Made by a program: the position numbers and the translations under genes. Below, in pieces: positions 37,080 to 45,744 of a stretch of DNA of 64,000 bases. The notes beneath the pieces are model-generated. The model ran no database searches and was not told the DNA's origin. It saw only the letters and a list, made by a program, of their open reading frames with translations. The DNA lies in NCBI RefSeq assembly GCF_041270065.1, contig NZ_CP065958.1, positions 7,130,001 through 7,194,000 of the forward strand, read 5' to 3'. The DNA comes from Streptomyces fradiae. Lineage in GTDB: Bacteria > Actinomycetota > Actinomycetes > Streptomycetales > Streptomycetaceae. Each line of letters opens with the position of its first letter. Within the stretch, counting starts at the first letter, position 1.

Positions 37080-38000
37080 ATGAAGGCCATGGCCATGCCG
37101 GAGTACGGCGGCGCCGACGCGCTCACCCTGATGGAACTGCCCGACCCCAAGGTCGCCCCCGGCGAGGTCCTGGTCCAGGTCCGCGCCGCCGGCGTCAACC
37201 CGGTCGACTGGAAACTCGCCGCCGGCGGCCTCGACCCGATCATGGTCGGCCACTTCCCGATGATCCCCGGCTGGGACGTCGCCGGAGTCGTCGCGCGCAA
37301 CGGCCTCGACGCGACCGAGTTCGCCCCCGGCGACGAGGTCGTCGGCTACATCCGCAAGGACAGCGCCGAGCACGGCGCCTACGCCGAACAGGTCGCCGTC
37401 CCCGTCCGCATGCTCGCCCGCAAGCCCCGCGCCCTGAGCTGGGCCCAGGCCGGCGGCCTGCCGCTCGCCGGCCTCACCGCCCTCCAGGCCGCCGACCGGG
37501 TCGGCTGCGCGGCCGGTGACACCGTCCTCGTACACGCCGCCGCCGGCGGAGTGGGCTCGCTGGCCGTGCAGATCCTGACCGCCCGCGGCGCCCGCGTCAT
37601 CGGCACCGCGAGCCCCGCCAACCACCGCTTCCTGCTCGACCTGGGCGCCGAACCCGTCGCGTACGGCCCCGGACTCGCCGAGCGGGTCCGCGAGGCGGCC
37701 CCCGACGGCGTCGACGCCGCCCTCGACTTCGTCGGCGGCGAGTCCGTCGACGTCTCCGCCGCGCTCCTGCGCGACCCCACCCGGCTCGCCTCCATCACCG
37801 ACCACCGGGCCGCCGAACTCGGCGGGCATTACGTCTGGGTACGGCCCGACGGCGCCGGACTCGCCACCCTGGCCGACCTCGCCGACGAGGGCCGGCTCAC
37901 CGTCTTCGTGGAGAAGGAACTGCCGCTGCGCGAGGCCGCGGAGGCCTGGCGGCTCAGCAGCGATGGCCACACCCGGGGCAAGCTGGTCCTGACGGTCTGA
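37080..38000 (+). CDS. NADP-dependent quinone oxidoreductase-like dehydrogenase (zinc-free MDR)
   Basis: 306 residues. A GroES-like N-terminal domain (VRAAGVNPVDWKLAAG) is followed by a Rossmann domain with VLVHAAAGGVGSLAVQI. Absence of the zinc-binding His/Cys set points to the quinone oxidoreductase group of medium-chain dehydrogenases, which reduce quinones or enones with NADPH. Co-transcribed with the DoxX gene. Confidence 0.92.
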   Translation: MKAMAMPEYGGADALTLMELPDPKVAPGEVLVQVRAAGVNPVDWKLAAGGLDPIMVGHFPMIPGWDVAGVVARNGLDATEFAPGDEVVGYIRKDSAEHGAYAEQVAVPVRMLARKPRALSWAQAGGLPLAGLTALQAADRVGCAAGDTVLVHAAAGGVGSLAVQILTARGARVIGTASPANHRFLLDLGAEPVAYGPGLAERVREAAPDGVDAALDFVGGESVDVSAALLRDPTRLASITDHRAAELGGHYVWVRPDGAGLATLADLADEGRLTVFVEKELPLREAAEAWRLSSDGHTRGKLVLTV

Positions 38001-38118
38001 GGACGCCATGGACATGGACTCCGAGGCCCGTCTCCCGGGAAGATCCGGAGCCGGTCCGGTGCTACGGGGAGAGAGCAGGGGGAGAGCCGCGCATGCGGGC
38101 ACGTGACGGAAGGGACCG

Positions 38119-39039
38119 GTGGCGGTCATGAAGATCGATCTCACGGACACCAACGCCAGCAGCATCAACAAGGCGATCCTGGAGGCCCGGCGCGCCGTCG
38201 GCACCCCGGCCGTCGGCGTGGTCCTCACCCTCGTCATCGTCACCGACGAGGAACACGCCTACGACTCCGTGAAGGCCGCCAACGAGGCCTCCCGCGAACA
38301 CCCTTCGCGCACCCTGGCCGTCATCAAGCGGCGCACCCGCGGCCCGCGAGCCCTGGGCGAGCCCCGGCTCGACGCCGAGATCCGCGTCGGCACCGACGCG
38401 GGGGCCGGCGAGACCGTGCTCCTCCGGATGCACGGCGAGGTGACCCGGCGCGCCGACTCCGTCGTCCTGCCCCTGCTCCTGCCGGACGCGCCGGTCGTCG
38501 TCTGGTGGCCGGTCGACGCCCCCGAGGTCCCCTCCCGCGACCCGCTCGGCATCCTTGCGCAGCGCCGCATCACCGACACCTACGCCGTCGAGGACCCGCT
38601 GGCCGCGCTCGCCGCCCGCGCCGCCTCCTACGCCCCGGGCGACACCGACCTCGCCTGGACCCGGCTCACCCCCTGGCGCTCCCTCCTCGCCGCCGCCCTC
38701 GACCAGGCCCGTACGACGGTGACCTCGGCCGCCGTCGAGAGCGAGGCGGAGAACCCCAGCGCCGAACTCCTGGCCCGCTGGTTCGGCGACCGGCTGAACG
38801 TCCCGGTCGAGCGCGTCGTCACCGACGGCCCCGTCGTCACCGCCGTCCGCCTGGGCACCCCCGACGGCGAGATCGTCATCGACCGCCCCGACGGCCCGGT
38901 CGCCCACCTCGCCATCCCCGGCCAGCCCGACCGCGTCATGGCCCTCAAGGTCCGCACCACCGCCGAACTCATCGCCGAAGAACTCCGCCGCCTGGACCCC
39001 GACGAGGCCTACGCCTCTGCCCTCCGCCACGGCGAGTGA
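38119..39039 (+). CDS. opcA: Glucose-6-phosphate dehydrogenase assembly protein OpcA, orphan copy
   Basis: 306 residues. The N-terminal KIDLTDTNASSINKAILEAR and the VIVTDEEHAYD, REHPSRTLAVIKRR and VVWWPVDAP motifs match OpcA, which activates G6PDH (Zwf) and so directs flux into the oxidative pentose phosphate pathway. GGAAGGG sits 4 bp before the GTG at 38119; orthologues begin at the ATG at 38128, so either start is possible. Zwf, transaldolase and transketolase genes, its usual neighbours, are absent, so this is likely a second stand-alone copy. Confidence 0.88.
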   Translation: MAVMKIDLTDTNASSINKAILEARRAVGTPAVGVVLTLVIVTDEEHAYDSVKAANEASREHPSRTLAVIKRRTRGPRALGEPRLDAEIRVGTDAGAGETVLLRMHGEVTRRADSVVLPLLLPDAPVVVWWPVDAPEVPSRDPLGILAQRRITDTYAVEDPLAALAARAASYAPGDTDLAWTRLTPWRSLLAAALDQARTTVTSAAVESEAENPSAELLARWFGDRLNVPVERVVTDGPVVTAVRLGTPDGEIVIDRPDGPVAHLAIPGQPDRVMALKVRTTAELIAEELRRLDPDEAYASALRHGE

Positions 39040-39063
39040 CGGCCGGGCCCGGCCCCTTTGGCG

Positions 39064-39855
39064 TCACACCTTGCGGAAGACCATCACGAAATCGGCCATC
39101 TCCCGCACCCTGGGGCGCCAGGGTTCCGGGAGGGCCCGGAGGCGGGTGCAGGCGTCGGTGACCAGGGGGAGGTCGGCGGGGTCGATCTGCCAGGCGCCGG
39201 TGAAGAGGCGGCCGTCGGCGATGGCGCGGGCCATGCCCTCGGGGGAGACGTGGAAGACGGCGGGGCGCTCGCTCGCCGGGCCCTCGTAGCGGAGGCCGTG
39301 CGCGGCGGCGATCGGGGCGAGCAGGCCGGGGGAGTCCTGGCGGGTGCCGTGCGGGTCGAGGCGGTCCTCCAGGGCGCCCACGATGCGGCCGATGTCGTCG
39401 GTCGGGCGCATGCCGCGCGCCGGGATCACCAGATAGCGGCCACCGGGCCGCAGCACCCGCGCCACCTCGGCGAACACCGCCCGCGGGTCGGGGCCCGCGT
39501 GGAGCAGCCAGGTGGACACCGCCTGGGCGACCGATCCCGTACGGACCGGCAGCCGGCCCGCGTCCCCGACGGCGACCCGGGCGCCGAGCCGGCCGCGGGC
39601 GTGCGCCAGCATGCCGGGGGAGAGGTCGACGCCGTACACCCGGTGGCCGCGCGCGGCCAGTTCCGCCGCCACGATCCCCGTGCCCACCCCGATGTCGAGC
39701 ACCGGCTCGGCCGGGTCGAGCAGCGGGGCCAGCTGTCCGGCGAAGCCCGCCGCCCGGGCGGTCCCGCCCCGCGAGGCGTCGTACGTCGGCGCGATGGCGT
39801 CGAAGGCGGCGGTCCCGCTCCCGGCCGGAGCCCCGGCCGGTGCCGCCCCGTTCAC
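39064..39855 (-). CDS. Class I SAM-dependent methyltransferase
   Basis: 263 residues from a GTG at 39855 that overlaps the stop of the upstream P450 gene (GTGA). Motif I is VLDIGVGTGIVAAELA, followed by VYGVDLSPGML and the post-motif AQAVSTWLLHAGPDP; this is a methyltransferase type 11 fold. Coupled translation with a P450 suggests both modify the same small molecule. The divergent pentapeptide RiPP genes make its product a candidate substrate, for example for O- or N-methylation, but this is inference. Confidence 0.88.
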   Translation of the reverse strand: MNGAAPAGAPAGSGTAAFDAIAPTYDASRGGTARAAGFAGQLAPLLDPAEPVLDIGVGTGIVAAELAARGHRVYGVDLSPGMLAHARGRLGARVAVGDAGRLPVRTGSVAQAVSTWLLHAGPDPRAVFAEVARVLRPGGRYLVIPARGMRPTDDIGRIVGALEDRLDPHGTRQDSPGLLAPIAAAHGLRYEGPASERPAVFHVSPEGMARAIADGRLFTGAWQIDPADLPLVTDACTRLRALPEPWRPRVREMADFVMVFRKV

Positions 39856-41108
39856 GCCCGCCCACCCGTCGCCGCCGCAGGCACCGGCACCGGCGTGAAA
39901 CTGACCGGGAGCGTCGCCATCCCGCGCAGGATCCCCTCGCGCCGCGTCAGGTCCTCGTCCGGGTCGGTGAGCCGCAGATCGGGGAAGCGGCGCAGCAGCG
40001 TGCCCAGCGCGATCCGCGCCTCCGCGCGGGCCAGCGGCGCGCCCAGGCAGAAGTGCATGCCGTGGCCGAAAGCGAGCTGCTGCGGCATCTCCGTGCGCGC
40101 CACGTCCAGGAGGTCGGGCCGGTCGAAGCGCGCCGGGTCGCGGTTGGCCGCGGCCAGGCCGATGATGATCATCTCGCCGGCGGGGATGGTGACGCCGCCG
40201 ATCTCGTACGGATCCACCGTGAACCGCGCGACCCCACGGCTCACCGGCCCCTCGTAGCGCAGCAGCTCCTCGATCGCCCCCGGCAGCAGCCCCGGGTCGT
40301 CGCGCAGCGCCGCGAACTGCCCGGGATGGCGAAGCAGCGCGTGCACCCCGTTGGCGATCAGGCTCGCCGTCGTCTCGTGCCCGGCGAGCGTCAACAGGAT
40401 GGCCATCGCGGTCAGTTCGCGGTCGCTGATCCGCTCCTCTGCCTGCGCCGCGCACAGCGCGCTCAGCAGGTCGTCACGCGGCTCCTTGCGGCGCGCGGCG
40501 ATCAACGGCTCGTAGAACTCGGTGAGTTCGGCCCGGGCCCGGGCCCCCTTGGCCAGCCGCTCCGGAGTGTTCGGCGGCATGATCAGACCCACCGCGAGCC
40601 GCGCGAAGTCCGGCTGCCCCTCGGCGGGGATGCCGATCAGCTCGCTCAGCACCGCCATCGGCAGCGGCAGCGCGAACTCCGCCACCAGATCGGCCGATCC
40701 GCGCCCGGCGAAGACGTCCAGGAAGGCATCGGTGTGCGCCTGGATGCGCGGCACCAGCTCCTCGATCCGGCGCGCCGTGAACGCCCGCGACACCAGATTG
40801 CGCAGCCGCGTGTGGTCGGCGCCGTCCGCCACCAGCATGCTGGCCATCAGGACGTTGGTGCGCTCCTGGTGGGCCATCTCCTCGGCGAGCCCGTTCACCC
40901 CGGCCGGGCTGCTGCTCAGGCGCGGATCGGTGAGCGCCGCCACCGCCTCGTCGTAGCCCGTCACCATCCAGACTTCAAGGGTGGGATTCAGCCGTACCCG
41001 CTGTACCACCCCGTGCTCCCGGATCCGCTCGAACAGTGGGTACGGATCCGGCTGTTGGGCGACGTTCAGGGGTACGTCGTGCACGATCGTCCGGCTCTGA
41101 TCCGACAT
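39852..41108 (-). CDS. Cytochrome P450 (canonical monooxygenase type)
   Basis: 418 residues from the ATG at 41108 (GGGGAG just upstream; the longer frame to 41186 is probably not translated). I-helix LAGHETTAS carries the acid-alcohol pair, the ExxR motif is Glu281-Arg284, and the haem loop FGHGMHFCLG gives the ligand Cys354. It needs ferredoxin and reductase, not encoded here. It is coupled to the methyltransferase gene and divergent from the second P450 across about 200 bp, so it may tailor the RiPP; that is inferred. Confidence 0.92.
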   Translation of the reverse strand: MSDQSRTIVHDVPLNVAQQPDPYPLFERIREHGVVQRVRLNPTLEVWMVTGYDEAVAALTDPRLSSSPAGVNGLAEEMAHQERTNVLMASMLVADGADHTRLRNLVSRAFTARRIEELVPRIQAHTDAFLDVFAGRGSADLVAEFALPLPMAVLSELIGIPAEGQPDFARLAVGLIMPPNTPERLAKGARARAELTEFYEPLIAARRKEPRDDLLSALCAAQAEERISDRELTAMAILLTLAGHETTASLIANGVHALLRHPGQFAALRDDPGLLPGAIEELLRYEGPVSRGVARFTVDPYEIGGVTIPAGEMIIIGLAAANRDPARFDRPDLLDVARTEMPQQLAFGHGMHFCLGAPLARAEARIALGTLLRRFPDLRLTDPDEDLTRREGILRGMATLPVSFTPVPVPAAATGGRA

Positions 41109-41312
41109 CCGCCACTCCCCGTGAAGCGTGAGAAAGATCTGGGGCAAGTAGTCATACCAGCCACGGAAGTTGCGTGGTAGCGTCACCGACGATCAGCACG
41201 GAGAATTGCCCGCGGAACCGGGATGCCCACCGGCGAAACGTTTGTTCCGCACAGCTCGACCGACAGCATTTGCGGCCTCGAACAGGCCCTACTGCGCAGG
41301 GGGAGGCATTTC

Positions 41313-42530
41313 GTGACACCGGTCGAGAACACCGCGGCAGCCGATCCGATCCTTCGGCTGGCCGACCCGGACCTGCTCCCGAACCCCTACCCGGCATATG
41401 CCGAGTTGCGCGAAACCGCCCCTGTCCTCTGGCACGAGCTCCTCGGCTCCTGGGTCCTCACCCGCCACGCCGACTGCCTCGCCGTCCTCACCGACAGCAC
41501 CCGCTTCGCCTCCGACTGGCGCCGCGCCGGCGAGGACATCCCCGCGCCGCTGCTCAGCGTCCAGACCCTCGACCCGCCCGAGCACACCGCCATCCGGCAC
41601 CTCCTGCTCGACGGCTTCCGCGCCCAGGACCGGCACGCCCTCCACGAAGGACTCGACCGCGAGGTCAAGGAGCTCCTCGCCGAGCTCGCCGACCGCCCCT
41701 CCTTCGACCTCGTCGGCGACCTCGCCGAACCCCTCGGGCTCCGCTTCGTCACCGCCTTCCTCGGCGTGCCCGCCCCCGAACTCGACTGGTTCGTGCCGAT
41801 GTCCCGCACCGTCGTCGACGGCATGGACGCCGGACTGTGGCCCGAGAAGCACGAACCCGCCGTCGCCGCGCGCGCCGAACTCGCCGCGTACGCCGGCGGC
41901 TGGCTCGCCGACCCGCCGGCCGACGGCCTCATCGCGTACGTCGCCGCGCACGCCGACACCAGCGGCGTCGACCCGGCCGTGCTGCGCAACAGCCTGCGCG
42001 CCGTCCTCCACGCGGGGTACGAATCCGCCTCCCGGCTCCTCGGCAACGCCGCCGCGGCCCTGCTCACCACCCCCGGTGCCCTCGCCGCCTTCCGCGCGAC
42101 CGGCCCCGGCCCCGGCGGCACCGGGACCGCCGTCGACGAACTGATCCGCTTCGACGCCCCCGTCCAGGCCGACGCCCGCGTCTGCGTCGCCGACACCGAA
42201 CTCGGCGGCGTCACCATCAAGGCCGGCGACCCGGTCACCCTGCTCCTCGGCGCGGCCAACCACGACCCGCTGCGCTTCGCCCACCCCACCGAGCTGCGAC
42301 TCGACCGCGCCCCCAACCCGCACCTCGGGTTCGGCCGCGGGGCCCATGCCTGCCTGGGCGCGTCCATGGCGATCCGGCTCGCCGGATCGGTCCTCGGGAC
42401 CCTCGCCACGGACCACCCCGGCGCACGGGCGGTCGCGGAACCACACCACCGGCGCAACCTCACCCTGCGCGGACTCGACCGCTTCGAGGTGACGCTGCGC
42501 CCCGCCACGGGGGAGGAGGTCAGGTCATGA
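41313..42530 (+). CDS. Cytochrome P450, putative biarylitide-type peptide cross-linking enzyme
   Basis: 405 residues from a GTG at 41313 preceded by GGGGAGG; an upstream ATG at 41223 lacks an SD. The haem loop GFGRGAHACLG places the ligand at Cys347 and the ExxR motif is Glu276-Arg279. The I-helix reads LHAGYESAS, lacking the usual conserved Thr, which suits radical cross-linking better than oxygen insertion. Its last codons contain a GGAGGAGGT SD and its stop overlaps the start of an MKYWH gene. In biarylitide (byt/blt) systems such a P450 joins the Tyr and His side chains of an MxYxH pentapeptide. I expect a Tyr3-His5 cross-link here. Confidence 0.88.
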   Translation: MTPVENTAAADPILRLADPDLLPNPYPAYAELRETAPVLWHELLGSWVLTRHADCLAVLTDSTRFASDWRRAGEDIPAPLLSVQTLDPPEHTAIRHLLLDGFRAQDRHALHEGLDREVKELLAELADRPSFDLVGDLAEPLGLRFVTAFLGVPAPELDWFVPMSRTVVDGMDAGLWPEKHEPAVAARAELAAYAGGWLADPPADGLIAYVAAHADTSGVDPAVLRNSLRAVLHAGYESASRLLGNAAAALLTTPGALAAFRATGPGPGGTGTAVDELIRFDAPVQADARVCVADTELGGVTIKAGDPVTLLLGAANHDPLRFAHPTELRLDRAPNPHLGFGRGAHACLGASMAIRLAGSVLGTLATDHPGARAVAEPHHRRNLTLRGLDRFEVTLRPATGEEVRS

Positions 42531-42544
42531 AGTACTGGCACTGA
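42527..42544 (+). CDS. Pentapeptide RiPP precursor MKYWH, copy 1
   Basis: An 18-bp gene, ATG AAG TAC TGG CAC TGA, encoding MKYWH. GGAGGAGGT at 42512-42520 lies 6 bp upstream, and the ATG overlaps the P450 stop (ATGA), so translation is coupled to the enzyme. It matches the MxYxH pattern of biarylitide precursors, the smallest known ribosomal natural product genes. In those, Met and the next residue are removed and Tyr3 is bonded to His5. Here Trp is the middle residue, so the core would be a cyclised Tyr-Trp-His. An identical copy with its own SD follows, which makes chance unlikely. Confidence 0.85.
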   Translation: MKYWH

Positions 42545-42609
42545 GTCGCGCCCCGCACGCCCTGGTGAATGCCCGCACGCCCTTCACCGCAGCAGGAGGA
42601 GGTACGGAC

Positions 42610-42627
42610 ATGAAGTACTGGCACTGA
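42610..42627 (+). CDS. Pentapeptide RiPP precursor MKYWH, copy 2
   Basis: The same 18-bp coding sequence as copy 1, 83 bp further on. AGGAGGAGG at 42594-42602 gives a 7-bp spacing to the ATG, a near-ideal Streptomyces SD. Sequence between the copies is not otherwise repeated, so conservation is confined to the pentapeptide and the SD, as expected under selection for the peptide. A hairpin terminator starts 26 bp after its stop. Confidence 0.85.
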   Translation: MKYWH

Positions 42628-42652
42628 CGCACCTGAGCACCGTATGACCCAC

Positions 42653-42681
42653 GGCCCCCACGCCCCCGTGGCGCGGGGGCC
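42653..42681. terminator. Hairpin terminator ending the P450/MKYWH unit
   Basis: A 12-bp stem with one A/C mismatch (42653-42664 with 42670-42681) and a 5-nt loop, between copy 2 of the precursor gene and the convergent AlkZ-like gene. Confidence 0.75.
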
Positions 42682-42704
42682 GCGGCCCGTCGCCCTCGCG
42701 GCGG

Positions 42705-43847
<1,143 letters not shown>

Positions 43848-43898
43848 TCTCCCCGGTGCGGGGCCCGGCCGGCCGTCGGCGCTCGCGAGGGACGGCTC

Positions 43899-44168
43899 GT
43901 GTATACCTTGTGGAGAGTCGCCACGGCCGAATTCGCCCCGGCGGAGATCACCGAACAGGTCCGGACCGCCGTCACCGAAGGGCTCTGGCCGCTCGTACGG
44001 ATCGGGCTCACCGGGCGCCCGCCCGTCGCCGAAACCGTCGCCGAGGTCTTCTAGCGCCTCGGCATCGACGGAGAACGCGCCGCGCACTACCGCCGGCTGC
44101 TCGAGGAACGCGCCGCTTCCAGGGGCCGGCGCTGGAAGTCCCCGACTTGTCCCCGTAGCCGCACCTGA
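43899..44168 (+). pseudogene. Short gene interrupted by an in-frame amber codon
   Basis: A GTG at 43899 (GAGGGA upstream) opens VYTLWRVATAEFAPAEI and continues to PPVAETVAEVF, then TAG at 44052-44054. The same frame resumes with RLGIDGERAAHYRRLLEERA and ends at 44168. A single GAG-to-TAG change would restore VFERLGIDG, so this looks like a recent nonsense mutation in a gene of about 89 codons. The first 51 residues could still be made. I do not recognise the family. Confidence 0.5.
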
Positions 44169-44281
44169 CCCGGCCGACGCGCCGCGTCCCGCCAACCCTT
44201 CGCCACCACGTTTCCGCAGTTCGTACGCTCGCTACGCGCGTCATCCCGTCGCGCGCACCGCACCCAGGGGGATCCGCCGCC

Positions 44282-45607
44282 ATGACCAAGGTTCTCGTCG
44301 CCGCCACGCCCGTCTCCGGGCACCACGGCCCGCTGCTCCGCATCGCGAGCCACCTCGCCGCCGCCGGACACGAGGTCGTCTTCCTCGGCGGCGCCCGCTT
44401 CGCCGAGGAAGTACGGGCCGCCGGACCGGAGTTCCGCGCCCTGCCGGAGGAAGCCGACTACGACGACCGGGACTTCTCCGCCCGGTTCCCCGAGCGGGCC
44501 CACGTGCCCGCCGGACCGGCGCAGACCATGTGGGACGTCATGCACGTCTTCGGCGACCCGACACCCCATCAGCACCGCGCCCTGCGGGAGATCCTGGCCG
44601 ACTTCCCGGCCACCGCCGTCCTCTACGACAACCTCTTCTTCGGCGGCGTCGCGCTCTCCCTGGCAGACGCGCCGGACCGCCGCCCCACCACGTACAGCGT
44701 CGGCATCTCCCCGCTCGGCGTGGAGAGCCGGGACACCGCGCCCCATGTGCTCGGACTGCTGCCGCCCGTCGACGACGCCCAGCGGGCCGAGTACGCGGCG
44801 ATCGCCGCCCGCATGGCCGAGCAGCGCGCCCCGCTCCTCACCCATCTGCGGGCCTGCTTCGACGCGGCCGGGGCGCCGCTGCCCGAGGGGCCGCTCGGGC
44901 GGACGCTGACCGACTCGGCCGACGTCTTCCTGCAGCTGACCGTGCCCGGCTTCGAGTATCCGCGCGGCGACCAGCCCGCCGGCGTCCGCTTCGTCGGCGC
45001 GATCCCGATCCCCGCCGCCGACGGGCAGCGCCGGCCCGCCTGGTGGCCCGAGCTCGAACGGGCCCGCGCGGCGGGCAGGCGGATCGTCGTCACCACCCAG
45101 GGCACCCTCGCCAACACCGAGTTGAACCGGCTCGTCGTCCCCACCGTGCGCGCCCTCGCCGACCGCCCGGACGTCCTCGTCGTGGCCGCCACCGGCCGCC
45201 CCGACGCCGCCGAGCAGTGCGCCGCCGCCCTCGCGCCCGCACCCGTGCCCGGCAACGCGATCGTCGCCGGCTTCGTCCCCTTCGCCGAACTCCTCCCGCT
45301 CGCCGACCTGTTGGTCACCAACGGCGGCTACGGCGGCACCCAGGCCGCCCTCGCCCACGGCGTCCCGCTCGTCGTCGCCGGCGACACCGAGGACAAGCCG
45401 GAGGTCGCCGCCCGCGTCGAATGGACCGGCACCGGCGTCAACCTGCGCACCGCCGACCCCTCCGACCCCGTCCTGCGCGAGGCCGTCGACACCGTCCTCG
45501 ACACGCCGACCTACCGGGAGCGGGCCACCGCCCTCGCCAAGGAGTACGCGGCCCACGACGCCCTCGCCCTCATCGACGAGCTGGTCAGCGCCCCCGACCG
45601 GAGCTGA
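44282..45607 (+). CDS. GT1-family glycosyltransferase (MGT/UGT-like)
   Basis: 441 residues. N-terminal LLRIASHLAAAGHEVVFLGG and the C-terminal donor-binding region VTNGGYGGTQAALAHGVPLV with GDTEDKPEVAARVEWTGTGV are those of macrolide/UDP-glucuronosyl-type GT-B enzymes. The acceptor His near the N-terminus (SGHHGPLLR) is present. It transfers a sugar from an NDP-sugar to a small lipophilic acceptor; the acceptor is unknown. A hairpin follows. Confidence 0.92.
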   Translation: MTKVLVAATPVSGHHGPLLRIASHLAAAGHEVVFLGGARFAEEVRAAGPEFRALPEEADYDDRDFSARFPERAHVPAGPAQTMWDVMHVFGDPTPHQHRALREILADFPATAVLYDNLFFGGVALSLADAPDRRPTTYSVGISPLGVESRDTAPHVLGLLPPVDDAQRAEYAAIAARMAEQRAPLLTHLRACFDAAGAPLPEGPLGRTLTDSADVFLQLTVPGFEYPRGDQPAGVRFVGAIPIPAADGQRRPAWWPELERARAAGRRIVVTTQGTLANTELNRLVVPTVRALADRPDVLVVAATGRPDAAEQCAAALAPAPVPGNAIVAGFVPFAELLPLADLLVTNGGYGGTQAALAHGVPLVVAGDTEDKPEVAARVEWTGTGVNLRTADPSDPVLREAVDTVLDTPTYRERATALAKEYAAHDALALIDELVSAPDRS

Positions 45608-45616
45608 GGACCCCGC

Positions 45617-45634
45617 GGCCGGACCCTTCCGGCC
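45617..45634 (+). terminator. Short hairpin after the glycosyltransferase gene
   Basis: GGCCGGA (45617-45623) pairs with TCCGGCC (45628-45634) around CCCT, 10 bp after the stop. It is short and may be a weak terminator. Confidence 0.5.
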
Positions 45635-45684
45635 AAGCTGCCCGGGGGAGTTGGCCGAGATCGTACGGTCGGCCCCCAGGCGGC

Positions 45685-45713
45685 TTGCCCCCGCCCGCCG
45701 CACCGGACAGGAT
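45685..45713 (+). promoter_or_regulatory. Candidate promoter of the VMAP operon
   Basis: TTGCCC (45685-45690) and CAGGAT (45708-45713) are separated by 17 bp, close to the SigHrdB consensus TTGACA-17-TAGRMT. They lie 32 bp before the first gene of the four-gene operon. Confidence 0.4.
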
Positions 45714-45744
45714 CACCCGGAACACCATGTCGAACGGGGGAGCA

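Noticed and set aside
41223..41312. N-terminal extension of the RiPP P450 to the ATG at 41223
   Set aside because: There is no SD at that ATG, the extra residues resemble no P450 N-terminus, and the GTG at 41313 has GGGGAGG at ideal spacing.
41109..41312. Search for a third MKYWH gene upstream of the P450, where byt precursors usually lie
   Set aside because: No MxYxH or similar pentapeptide ORF was found on either strand of this intergenic region.
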